DNA of 42,906 bases, from NCBI GenBank assembly GCA_018064825.1, contig JAGHUL010000006.1, positions 1 through 42,906 on the forward strand. The letters are read 5' to 3'. This DNA is from Candidatus Colivicinus equi (GTDB lineage Bacteria > Bacillota_I > Bacilli_A > Erysipelotrichales > Erysipelotrichaceae). The notes under the pieces are model-generated. The model had not been told where the DNA came from. It saw only the letters and a program-made list of their open reading frames with translations, and made no database searches. Of this stretch, positions 1 through 7,727 are shown piece by piece (position 1 is the stretch's first letter; each line of letters begins with the position of its first letter). The translations under genes and the position numbers were made by a program.

Positions 1-74
1 AGATGTTTCTGACCTTTCTTTATGTAGGCATACATGAAGAATTGGTCTTTGGGCAAGTGAGAACGCACATATTT

Positions 75-258
75 TCAGTCTAATTTTTTAAGATAGTATA
101 CTAAAATGTTCCGCTTTCCTCTTACGTTATAGTCTGATTAATCAAAAAGAGAAATATCAGTAGTATCGATATATTCCGTATCTAAGCCAGAAAAATAGTC
201 TGATGTAAGAGTCAGGGAAGTTGCCCTAAGGATTTATGCATTAATAGAAAGGAGTCAA
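75..258 (+). ncRNA. Candidate IS110 bridge RNA / non-coding leader
   Basis: In the IS110 group, a structured guide RNA is transcribed from the non-coding left end just before the recombinase gene. This leader is non-coding and shows three spaced copies of AGTCTRAT (77-84, 131-138, 197-204) and a short hairpin AGGG-AAGTTG-CCCT around 214-227. The repeats could belong to the loops or strands of such an RNA. This rests on position and weak repeat structure only, with no covariance evidence. It could equally be plain promoter/leader sequence. Confidence 0.25.
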
Positions 259-260
259 TA

Positions 261-1481
261 ATGAATGGACCAGTAATTACTGTAGATGTATCAAAAGGAA
301 GTTGCCACTATCAACCATATGTAGAGAATGGTAAACCTATGTTCAAAGCAAAAATTCTTCATGACACCATTGAAGGATTTGAAGATTTGTCTAAGACAAT
401 GGAAAAGTTAAAGGAGAAATCAAGTAACAACAATGTAGTAGTTGTCTTTGAAGCAACAGGTGTGTATCACAGATGCTTACAAAAGTATTTAGATGATAAA
501 AGTATTACTTATTACATCATTTCACCACTTATGTCTGCGGCTTACAGGAAAACTAATATCAACGCTAATAAGACAGATTCTTTAGATTGTGGACATATAG
601 CTAAATGTTTCTATGGTGAACAAGATTTAAGAGTTTATAAGAAACAAGCTGATATCTATGAGGATCTAAGACATACCAATAGATATTATGAATCTGAACT
701 TAATTTCTTACGACAAAGAAAAACAAGTTTTAGAGCCTTATTAGATGTTATATATCCTCGTATTGATAAGTGTTTTAAAGGCTATGCGAGTTTATATGAT
801 GAAGTTCCTATGATGGTATTAAAGATGTATCCTCATCCAAAATTACTTCTTAAACATAAAGAAGAAACCATCGTTAAAACTATTGAAAACAAAGTTCATC
901 ATGAAAAGAAATTTGTAAGGCAAATAGTTAATAAGATGTATGAAGCAGCAAGTAAGTGTTATTCAGGATGTGATGAAAACGATGTAGAGGTTATTAGACT
1001 TAAAGAATCAATTGTTTCGTTACAAGAACAAGAAAGTAAATGTAACGCTATCTTAAATGAACTTATTAATAAAGCTATGGAAGTCCCTTACTTTAAATCA
1101 GTCGCAAGCATTATAGGTGTTGGTTTAAATCTGGCATCAAGGATAGTAGCTGAGATTGGTGATATATCTAGATTTAACAGCAGAAGAGCAATAAGTGCTT
1201 ACGCAGGATTAAATCCTAAGATTAGACAATCTGGTGATGAAGATGGTACACACTTAGCTATTTCTAAAAAAGGTAATCGTCATTTAAGATGTCTTTTGTA
1301 TCTAGGAGCTAGTAGTAACTATAGACTTAAGAAACATGATAAGTTATATGAATTTAACCAAAAGAAAAGGCAGCAATCCATTTTTCCTTTAAAATCAAAA
1401 GCTGCCAATATCGCTACCGCGCATAAATTACTCGTAATAATTTACGCTTTAAGCAAAAATAATCAGGAATATAATTCCTAA
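261..1481 (+). CDS. IS110-family transposase (DEDD recombinase)
   Basis: This 406-residue protein has the two-domain layout of IS110 recombinases. An N-terminal RuvC-like DEDD domain carries Asp9 (TVDVSKG), Glu64 (VFEATGVYH), Asp106 and Asp109 (NKTDSLD). A coiled central segment follows. The C-terminal Transposase_20 domain has a helix-hairpin-helix-like stretch (IIGVGLNLASRIVAEIG, about 284-300) and the RQSG motif with Ser324, which matches the family's catalytic serine. The length is normal and all key residues are present, so the gene looks intact and potentially active. The start is supported by AAAGGAG about 8 bases upstream. In this family the enzyme acts with a bridge RNA that pairs donor and target DNA. 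Confidence 0.93.
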   Translation: MNGPVITVDVSKGSCHYQPYVENGKPMFKAKILHDTIEGFEDLSKTMEKLKEKSSNNNVVVVFEATGVYHRCLQKYLDDKSITYYIISPLMSAAYRKTNINANKTDSLDCGHIAKCFYGEQDLRVYKKQADIYEDLRHTNRYYESELNFLRQRKTSFRALLDVIYPRIDKCFKGYASLYDEVPMMVLKMYPHPKLLLKHKEETIVKTIENKVHHEKKFVRQIVNKMYEAASKCYSGCDENDVEVIRLKESIVSLQEQESKCNAILNELINKAMEVPYFKSVASIIGVGLNLASRIVAEIGDISRFNSRRAISAYAGLNPKIRQSGDEDGTHLAISKKGNRHLRCLLYLGASSNYRLKKHDKLYEFNQKKRQQSIFPLKSKAANIATAHKLLVIIYALSKNNQEYNS

Positions 1482-1510
1482 TTACATTTTAAATCATCAT
1501 TTACTAATTT

Positions 1511-1535
1511 AGAAGATAAATTCTTCTCTTTTAGT
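1511..1535 (+). terminator. Weak hairpin after the IS110 transposase
   Basis: A perfect 6-bp stem AGAAGA/TCTTCT (1511-1516 with 1522-1527, 5-base loop) is followed by CTTTTAG. The stem is short and AT-rich and the T tract is interrupted, so it is at best a weak terminator. The remaining sequence to 1665 is AT-rich with nothing I can identify. Confidence 0.3.
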
Positions 1536-1665
1536 TATGTATAATATCGCCAAAAAATAATTTTTCATTTTTTATCAAAAAGCACTTGATTTAAGTTATC
1601 AAATTTAGTATTGTTGAGTCTTATTAACCATTCTCGAACACAGCTACAAGCTTCTGATAAATATT

Positions 1666-1699
1666 AAAAACCAACCCCTTTTATGAAAGGTTGGTTTTT
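1666..1699. terminator. Bidirectional terminator between IS110 and the phosphatase gene
   Basis: AAAAACCAA (1666-1674) pairs with TTGGTTTTT (1691-1699), with further CC/GG and TTT/AAA pairing inside. The flanking A and T tracts let it work on both strands. The stop codon of the minus-strand phosphatase gene (1681-1683) lies within this hairpin. Confidence 0.75.
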
Positions 1700-2874
1700 A
1701 GTTTTGTGATTTCTTCTTCAGAAAGTCCAATTGAAATAAGATATTTTTGGGCAGCTTCCTTTAAATTGCTTTTCATAGGATCTACACCAAGAACGCTATT
1801 CAAATTTTTGTTCAAGTTACCATTAAGTACCATATCATATACTTCGTCATTTGGACTTATTTTGTAGTAATTGATGAAACTTTGCATATAGTCTTGTGCA
1901 ATTTCATCATAACTCGCATCCATTAGACTTTCTAATATCGCGACTACAATTCCTGCCCTGGCTTTGCCCTCATCACAGAAGATACAATACGTTCCAGGAT
2001 TATCTATCATGAAGCGAAGAGTTTCGGCTAGCTTGTCACAATTTTCTTTAGCTGTAAAATCCATGGATGCTGCAACCGCAATATATTTTTGACTTATAAA
2101 GTAACTATCATTAATTCCTTCGTATTCTAAGACCGAAGTATCGCTATCTGCTAAGTCTATAAAGACATCAACTCCAGCGTTTTTAGCTGAAGTATCGGCG
2201 TAAATGTTTCGGCCATGTTCAGGATTAGTTAAAGAGGAACTACGGAATAAAACACCATCCCCAATTTCTCCAGCAGTTACTTTTCTGAAGTTGGCAAATT
2301 CTTCATCACTTAGTTCACTATAATCTTCACGTGAATCGGTATATGTCATGCTACGAATAGTGAACTGCTCAAGATAACCTGCCTTTTCTTTAAGAGAGAT
2401 GTTAAAGCAAATATTTTCAGACATTCCATCAAGGTATTGCCATTCATAGCTTTTATCTTCATGGACAATTTTCTCTGCGATGTTATATGTTTGCGCAAAG
2501 TTGCCCATATTGATAGCTAACTCAGTTTCTTCCATGCCTTCATCTATTTGTAAAAACAAACCTGGACATCCTGAATCTACATCTGAAAAAGATACACAAA
2601 GAGGGACGTCCACACTAACATCGCTAAAACTTATTGTTAATATATCGCCATATTCAAAAGCATCTAGTACTTTAGAATGTTCAAGATTAATCTTTACATT
2701 GCCATACTTTGATATTTCTAAAATACCATCAGCGCATATTTCTTTAACAGCATCTTGTGTAGTGTCTGGTTTCGCTTGATTAGATGATTGCCTTGTAACG
2801 TACGTTACTAATAAGGTCACGATTAATAAAAGTGTTATTAATATAACTATGTTTTTTCTTTTTAAAATATGCAT
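1681..2874 (-). CDS. Membrane-anchored tyrosine phosphatase-like protein with SAM-hydrolase C-terminal-like domain
   Basis: This 397-residue protein starts with one membrane segment (about residues 8-27), which should place the rest outside the membrane. Residues about 46-135 (GILEISKYGNVKINL onward) resemble the C-terminal beta domain of SAM hydroxide adenosyltransferases. Residues about 190-350 are a tyrosine/dual-specificity phosphatase domain (FRSSSLTNPEHGRNIYAD; P-loop CDEGKARAG). The CX5R loop is intact with Cys300 and Arg306. The usual His before the Cys is Phe299 and the usual D-R-T is A-R-A, so activity may be altered. The gene lies 34 bases downstream of the GH3 gene and is probably cotranscribed with it. 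The phosphatase fold is a firm call. The substrate is unknown. Confidence 0.75.
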   Translation of the reverse strand: MHILKRKNIVILITLLLIVTLLVTYVTRQSSNQAKPDTTQDAVKEICADGILEISKYGNVKINLEHSKVLDAFEYGDILTISFSDVSVDVPLCVSFSDVDSGCPGLFLQIDEGMEETELAINMGNFAQTYNIAEKIVHEDKSYEWQYLDGMSENICFNISLKEKAGYLEQFTIRSMTYTDSREDYSELSDEEFANFRKVTAGEIGDGVLFRSSSLTNPEHGRNIYADTSAKNAGVDVFIDLADSDTSVLEYEGINDSYFISQKYIAVAASMDFTAKENCDKLAETLRFMIDNPGTYCIFCDEGKARAGIVVAILESLMDASYDEIAQDYMQSFINYYKISPNDEVYDMVLNGNLNKNLNSVLGVDPMKSNLKEAAQKYLISIGLSEEEITKLKTNLS

Positions 2875-2908
2875 TCTCTTTATATTCCTTTTTCTTCCTT
2901 GTTATCAA

Positions 2909-5452
2909 TTACTTATAGAATTTAATGAAAGCTTTGATTACATGAAGCGCATTGTGTTGAAGAATGGCTTTTGATATCTTTCCTTCTTCGTATGCCTTAT
3001 ATAGTTTATCAATATGTTCCTTATCACCATCACTAATCCAGTTTGAACCTGCTTTCGCAATTTCTATTTCATCAATAGTTGAATATGAGAACCAGTCAGT
3101 CATTATGATGCCATCAAATCCTAATTCATCTCTTACGAATCCTTGCATCAACTCACTTGATTCAGCTGGATAGATACCATTAAGAGCGTTATAACAATTC
3201 ATAACACTTATTGGTTTGTGTGTTCTAAAAGCATACTCAAAGTTCTTTAAATATATTTCTCTTAGTGCTCTTTCACTGACGATTGATTCTTGTGATTTTC
3301 TTAATGTTTCTGCATTGTTTGCGAACATGTGTTTATATGTTGCGCCAACTCCATTTTCTTCTAATCCTTTTCCTTGATTTCCTGCCATTGTTCCAGAAAG
3401 GAATGGGTCTTCTGAGTAATATTCCGCATTTCTACCATTTAGAATATTTCTATGAATATTAAAACCTGGGCCAAGGTTAATAACGATATTGTTTTCAACA
3501 GACTCTGTAGCTATTACCTTACCAATCATATATGCAATGTCTTTGTTGAAAGTTGCACCAATTGAGCTAGGCTGTGGGAAACCGATGTTTGGTTTAACCA
3601 TGTTGATGCCTGCGCTCGCATCAGATACTTCTAATGGTTTTATTCCATATTTGTCTATTTGTGCAAGTGCTCCAGCGCAGCCATCTTCTCCATCGTGCCA
3701 ATGATTGCCACCGTTGTAGTTAAGCACACATAATTCATAGGCATCCATTTGGCTAATGAAATTATTCAATAATGATTCATCTTTTTTAACATCATCGAAC
3801 ATTATTGTTTCGCCAGCATATGGCTCTAATTCTTTTGGATTAAATTCTTGACGCCTTGTTTTGATGCTTAGTCTATCTTCATATTTTATTTTTCTTGATA
3901 AACTATCAATATTTGGATTGTCTTTGCTTAGTACTTTAAATTCTTCTACAGGCAATCCTACATGATTAACTTTCTTAACAGTTTTATCTTCTAAGACATC
4001 GAAACTTGTGAATACTTTAGAATTATTTAAACTATTGCCAACATACAATTCATATTGTCCTTTAACTAGTGTATATTCGCCATTTACGAAATTAGCTATA
4101 GTGAATTCATCAATATCAATATGAATGATTTGTGATTCGCTTGGTTCTAATAGTTTACTCTTTTCAAACGCACATAACGATCTGTTTACTATTTCGTATC
4201 TATCTTGATTAACTTTTACGTAAACCTCTATTACTTCTTTACCAGCGCATGTACCGGTATTAGTTACTTTGATATCTAACGATCTATCTTCATTAAATGA
4301 AACTAATTCTATATTGAAGTTTGTATAAGATAAACCATGTCCGAAACAATATGCAACTTTTTTATCAAATGAATCAAAGTATCTATATCCTACATAGATA
4401 TCTTCTAGATAATATGTTTTAATCGCAGCGGTTTTCTCAAATGGATTTTCTTCATTTTCATCAGGAACAATGAAGTTTTTTGAAGCAGGTGTATCAAAAT
4501 AATCATAAGGGAATGTAGTTGGAAGCTTACCACTAGGATTGTTTCTTCCATCTAGTGTTTCTACTAAAGCATAAGAAGCAAGCATTCCTGCAAATCCTGT
4601 ATAGATTACAGAATCGATATCATATTCATCAATGAATCCCATCTCTGTTGGATAACCGCAATTTAATATTAAAACTGTCTTATCATATACTTCACTTACA
4701 TTTTTGATAAGTTGTCTCTCATTGTCTGATAAATAGTATTCGCCTTTAATAGGCCTATTATCAATGTTTTCTCCTGATCTTCTTGTGATATAAATAATGC
4801 CTATATCACTTTTATCTTTTGTTTTAATTAGTGTTTCTTTATCAACTATTGCATTTCTATCTTCTTTATAAATATTGTGTATTTCTTCATTTAGTGTAAA
4901 TTCACTATAGTCATAAATTGCATCAACAAAACTTGGACACCATCTTGGATTGATTTTAGGTGAACCAAAACTAGTAATTCTAAATGAATCAACGTCACCG
5001 AATATATTTAGTACTTCATCTTTTCTTAGAGGTAGTATATTATCTTTATTTTTCAATAAGACAAAAGATTCTCTAGCAGCTATCAAGGCTTTTTCGTCAT
5101 CATCTTTATATTTAGGATCTTGTACCCTTTTCTTAATTGTTCTAATAACAAACTTTGTATCAGGTACTAATGTTCCATCAATTTCCTTATAGTCCTTAAG
5201 TTCAACGACGTATTCCTTATCGAACTCTTTCATTACTTCTCCAGCGCTTATGGATAATTTATAATCTTGGTCGCCTCTAAAGAACGTTGATTTCGATACT
5301 TTTACACCATCAATATATGTGTCGCCAACTTCTCCAATTTGTCCTTCAACAAAAATGGTAATTGTCCTATCGTTGTGAACGCGCTCCGAAGAGTCTCCAT
5401 CAATCAGTTCCAAATCAAAGGGTTTAATTTTATCTGTTAAAAACTTAATCAT
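2909..5452 (-). CDS. Glycoside hydrolase family 3, domain-permuted (beta-glucosidase type)
   Basis: The protein has 847 residues when started at the ATG at 5452, which has a strong GAGGAGG 7 bases upstream. An upstream in-frame start at 5509 lacks a comparable site. The domain order is reversed from most GH3 enzymes. The (alpha/beta)6 C-type domain comes first (ESFVLLKNKDNILPLRK), then a fibronectin III-like domain, then the catalytic (beta/alpha)8 barrel at the C-terminal end with KHMFANNAE and the nucleophile in GIIMTDWFS (about Asp786). This order is known from rumen and gut Firmicutes beta-glucosidases. There is no signal peptide, so it probably acts on imported oligosaccharides. It lacks the NagZ signature, so a role in the nearby MurNAc pathway is not supported. 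Confidence 0.9.
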   Translation of the reverse strand: MIKFLTDKIKPFDLELIDGDSSERVHNDRTITIFVEGQIGEVGDTYIDGVKVSKSTFFRGDQDYKLSISAGEVMKEFDKEYVVELKDYKEIDGTLVPDTKFVIRTIKKRVQDPKYKDDDEKALIAARESFVLLKNKDNILPLRKDEVLNIFGDVDSFRITSFGSPKINPRWCPSFVDAIYDYSEFTLNEEIHNIYKEDRNAIVDKETLIKTKDKSDIGIIYITRRSGENIDNRPIKGEYYLSDNERQLIKNVSEVYDKTVLILNCGYPTEMGFIDEYDIDSVIYTGFAGMLASYALVETLDGRNNPSGKLPTTFPYDYFDTPASKNFIVPDENEENPFEKTAAIKTYYLEDIYVGYRYFDSFDKKVAYCFGHGLSYTNFNIELVSFNEDRSLDIKVTNTGTCAGKEVIEVYVKVNQDRYEIVNRSLCAFEKSKLLEPSESQIIHIDIDEFTIANFVNGEYTLVKGQYELYVGNSLNNSKVFTSFDVLEDKTVKKVNHVGLPVEEFKVLSKDNPNIDSLSRKIKYEDRLSIKTRRQEFNPKELEPYAGETIMFDDVKKDESLLNNFISQMDAYELCVLNYNGGNHWHDGEDGCAGALAQIDKYGIKPLEVSDASAGINMVKPNIGFPQPSSIGATFNKDIAYMIGKVIATESVENNIVINLGPGFNIHRNILNGRNAEYYSEDPFLSGTMAGNQGKGLEENGVGATYKHMFANNAETLRKSQESIVSERALREIYLKNFEYAFRTHKPISVMNCYNALNGIYPAESSELMQGFVRDELGFDGIIMTDWFSYSTIDEIEIAKAGSNWISDGDKEHIDKLYKAYEEGKISKAILQHNALHVIKAFIKFYK

Positions 5453-5607
5453 TTCAAAGCCTCCTCGTGTAGTAATAATAGTATCGTTATTTGTAGTTGT
5501 TCCATACATATTCTATCAAAAAGAATGTGTCTACAGCGTCTTATGCCTTTATTATGTAGCGATAATTTCGAATGAGTAGTATAGTCTAATTATTAGTAGG
5601 TTAATCT

Positions 5608-6057
5608 ATGTATAAAGTTGAAAAGATTGAGATTACAAATTCCATCATGAAAGAACTAATTGATCTTTCTGATAAGTGGAGAAAAGAAGCAATATCTTAT
5701 GGCATTGTCACTAATACTAAGGAAGACTTTGTGGGGAAAGATATTTATGTTGCATTCAATTCAAGGCAAAGAATTGTAGCTTATCTTTTGTGCAGTTTTT
5801 ATGTTGAAAATAAAGAATTTCCAACAATTCCAAAGAAAAGCAAAGTATGTTATGTAGACGAATTATATGTTGAAAAAAGATATAGAAGCAAGGGCATTGG
5901 CAGAACACTCTTTACCAAAATGAATGAAGATATAAAAAACAAATGTGATTATATAAAACTTGTAACTTCAACCAAGGATCATGAAAGAATAATTCATTTC
6001 TACGAAGATATACTAGATATGAATTTTTGGTCAGCCTGTTTCTTTAAAAAGTTATAA
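5608..6057 (+). CDS. GNAT-family N-acetyltransferase
   Basis: This 149-residue protein is a single GNAT domain. The acetyl-CoA-binding motif A is clear (VDELYVEKRYRSKGIGRTLF, with R-x-x-G-x-G), followed by a C-terminal HFYEDILDMNFW segment typical of the fold. The size suits small-molecule or peptide acetyltransferases. It starts a plus-strand pair with the oxidoreductase 10 bases downstream and diverges from the GH3 gene. The start has only a weak ribosome site (TAGGTT). The substrate cannot be deduced. Confidence 0.85.
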   Translation: MYKVEKIEITNSIMKELIDLSDKWRKEAISYGIVTNTKEDFVGKDIYVAFNSRQRIVAYLLCSFYVENKEFPTIPKKSKVCYVDELYVEKRYRSKGIGRTLFTKMNEDIKNKCDYIKLVTSTKDHERIIHFYEDILDMNFWSACFFKKL

Positions 6058-6067
6058 TTAAAACGTA

Positions 6068-7009
6068 ATGTACAAATATGGAATAGTATCAACCGCAAGC
6101 ATCACAAAGCGCTTCATCGATGGCTTAAGAAAAGCAGGAGATGAAGTAATTTGTATTGGTTCTAGAAACATTGAAAAAGCAAAACAATTTGCGAACGAAA
6201 ATTCAATAGACAAATATTATGGTTCATACGAAGAAGTATATGAAGATAACGATGTGGATATCGTCTATATTCCTGTGATTAATAATCTTCACTATGCTTG
6301 TGCTAAAGACGCTTTAAATCATAAGAAGAATGTTGTATTAGAAAAACCATTTACCATAACAGCAGATCAAGCGAAAGAACTTTATGAAATCGCAAGAAAG
6401 AACAATTGTTTCTTATTTGAGGGTGTTAAAAATCTTTTCGTACCATCAACTGCTTTTGTGAAAGAAAACATAGCTAAGATAGGCAAGGTAAGTAGTATTA
6501 CAACAAAACAAGGAATTAAGAAACCTTTTCCTGAAGGACATTGGATGTATGATATCTCGCAAGGTGGTGGAGCTTATATCGGTTCTGCTTCCTATGTTTT
6601 CCATTACTTACATTACTTGTTTAATGAAGATATAACCAATATCAACGGCAGTTATGTACCATCAAGTAAATCTGATTTAATTTGTGATTTTTGTTTTGAT
6701 TTAGGAGATATAAAAGTAAATTCAATAATAGATATGAGCAAAGATTTAGACAACACTTGTGTTATTACCGGTACGAACGGAAAGATAACAATTGATGAAT
6801 TTTGGCGCTCTCACCATGTATTAGTTGAAGAAAATGATGGAAATAAATGCGAATTTAAAGATGAAGGAAATGAATTTGTATATGAAGCAAAACATATTCA
6901 AGATTGTCTAAACAAAGGATTATTGGTTAGTCCTGTAATTGGTGAAAAAGATAGCGTCAATGAAGTTAAAAACATTACATACCTGTATAAGGAATGGGGC
7001 CTAATCTAA
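6068..7009 (+). CDS. Gfo/Idh/MocA-family NAD(P)-dependent oxidoreductase
   Basis: This 313-residue protein has an N-terminal Rossmann domain (YGIVSTASITKRFIDGL; SRNIEKAKQFA, residues about 2-50), the family EKP motif in VVLEKPFT, and a C-terminal alpha/beta dimerisation domain (QGGGAYIGSASYVFHYLHYL). The family oxidises or reduces sugars, sugar acids and related polyols. Here the first glycine motif is degenerate (G-I-V-S-T-A), as in the dihydrodiol-dehydrogenase-like branch. It lies 10 bases after the GNAT gene and is likely cotranscribed. The substrate is unknown. Confidence 0.85.
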   Translation: MYKYGIVSTASITKRFIDGLRKAGDEVICIGSRNIEKAKQFANENSIDKYYGSYEEVYEDNDVDIVYIPVINNLHYACAKDALNHKKNVVLEKPFTITADQAKELYEIARKNNCFLFEGVKNLFVPSTAFVKENIAKIGKVSSITTKQGIKKPFPEGHWMYDISQGGGAYIGSASYVFHYLHYLFNEDITNINGSYVPSSKSDLICDFCFDLGDIKVNSIIDMSKDLDNTCVITGTNGKITIDEFWRSHHVLVEENDGNKCEFKDEGNEFVYEAKHIQDCLNKGLLVSPVIGEKDSVNEVKNITYLYKEWGLI

Positions 7010-7132
7010 CGCGTTCCACAAATAGTGATAATGATAATACAAATCTAAAAAGCATATAGTTGGTTGTGTATCATAATAATTAAACTGCTGATGGTATATT
7101 GCAATTTTGATCAATCAAGATAAATGGTTGCG

Positions 7133-7161
7133 TTTACATTTGGCAAAGAAAATGCTAAACT
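7133..7161 (+). promoter_or_regulatory. Promoter of the MurNAc operon
   Basis: A -35 box TTTACA (7133-7138) is separated by exactly 17 bases from a -10 box TAAACT (7156-7161). Transcription would begin near 7168, directly in front of the antiterminator site. The -35 overlaps a poor cre-like match (TGGTTGCGTTTACA, about three mismatches), so catabolite control is possible but weakly supported. The preceding 7010-7130 holds nothing else I recognise. Confidence 0.6.
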
Positions 7162-7169
7162 GATTTTGT

Positions 7170-7204
7170 AATGTGTTACTTTTAGTGTATTTAAGAGGCA
7201 AGAA
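7170..7204 (+). promoter_or_regulatory. Ribonucleic antiterminator (RAT) site for the BglG-type regulator
   Basis: The leader contains GTGTTACT (7173-7180) and, about 16 bases later, AGGCAAGA (7196-7203). These match the conserved halves of BglG/SacY/LicT antiterminator hairpins (GGATTGTTACT...AGGCAAAACC). The 3' half overlaps the 5' arm of the following terminator, so the two structures are mutually exclusive. The cognate regulator is encoded at 7724 in the same operon, so this is probably autogenous, sugar-induced antitermination. Confidence 0.75.
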
Positions 7205-7229
7205 TTACAATGATTCTTGCTTTTTGTTT
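7198..7229 (+). terminator. Leader attenuator terminator of the MurNAc operon
   Basis: A perfect 8-bp stem GCAAGAAT/ATTCTTGC (7198-7205 with 7213-7220) is followed by TTTTTGTTT. It sits between the operon promoter and the first gene and shares its first arm with the RAT element. This is the classic arrangement for PTS-controlled antitermination. Confidence 0.85.
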
Positions 7230-7289
7230 CCTTTTAAAAGCAAGGTCACGCGATGAAAGGAAGGCTAAAAGCTACATGGTAAAAAAAGT

Positions 7290-7727
7290 ATGGTAATTAA
7301 TTCTCCGTGTAAAGGAACAGTAAAAGACTTAAAGTACGCAAAAGACAAAGTATTTTCGCAGTACATGATGGGTGTTGGTTTTTATGTGGAAACAGATGAC
7401 AAAGATATTCTTTCGCCAGTGGAAGGTAAGATCAGTTATGTTGCTGAAACAAAACATGCGATATTAATTGAATCAGAAGATGTTAACATCATGGTTCATG
7501 TCGGCCTTGATACATGTGCTCTTAAGGGTTCGCCTTTTACTGTTTTCGTAGATGAAGGTGAATCTGTGAAAGTTGGCCAAAAACTTATGGAGGTAGACCA
7601 CGAGTTAATTAAACAAAACGGTTTAAATAGTGATGTAATTGTTGTTTTGGTTGAAAACAATGACACTTCTCTTTTAGACGATTTGGTTGATTTTGTAGAG
7701 GCTGGGAATGTGGTCATCAATCGATGA
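7290..7727 (+). CDS. PTS glucose-type EIIA component
   Basis: This 145-residue stand-alone EIIA of the glucose superfamily has the N-terminal LSPVEGKI motif, His56 in ETKHAI and the phosphorylated His70 in IMVHVGLDT. It passes phosphate from HPr to the EIIB domain of the MurP-like permease encoded at 8570, which has no EIIA domain. The start is unusual. The best ribosome site (AAAGGAAGG, 7256-7264) is about 25 bases before this ATG but about 12 bases before an ATG at 7276 that opens a 6-codon frame (M-V-K-K-V-W-stop) through seven A residues. The gene ends ...CGATGATG, overlapping the antiterminator start. Confidence 0.9.
   Translation: MVINSPCKGTVKDLKYAKDKVFSQYMMGVGFYVETDDKDILSPVEGKISYVAETKHAILIESEDVNIMVHVGLDTCALKGSPFTVFVDEGESVKVGQKLMEVDHELIKQNGLNSDVIVVLVENNDTSLLDDLVDFVEAGNVVINR

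Larger units (their letters stand above)
1..1600 (+). mobile_element. IS110-family insertion sequence (ends not resolved)
   Basis: A full-length IS110-type transposase gene is flanked by 260 bases upstream and about 180 bases of AT-rich sequence downstream with no other gene. IS110 elements usually lack terminal inverted repeats and target duplications, so the ends cannot be placed by eye. The left end may lie outside the window and the right end is somewhere between the transposase stop (1481) and the bidirectional terminator at 1666. No second copy is visible here. The element call is firm and the boundaries are guesses. Confidence 0.5.

Noticed and set aside
2909-5452. GH3 enzyme as NagZ for muropeptide recycling
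   Set aside because: It has the KHMFANNAE-type beta-glucosidase motif and permuted domains, not the NagZ KHFPGHG signature.
5453-5607. Promoter for the GH3-phosphatase unit
   Set aside because: Several AT-rich hexamers are present, but no -35/-10 pair with good spacing could be defended.
7125-7138. cre site at the MurNAc promoter
   Set aside because: TGGTTGCGTTTACA differs from the consensus at about three positions in the first half, too weak to list as a feature.
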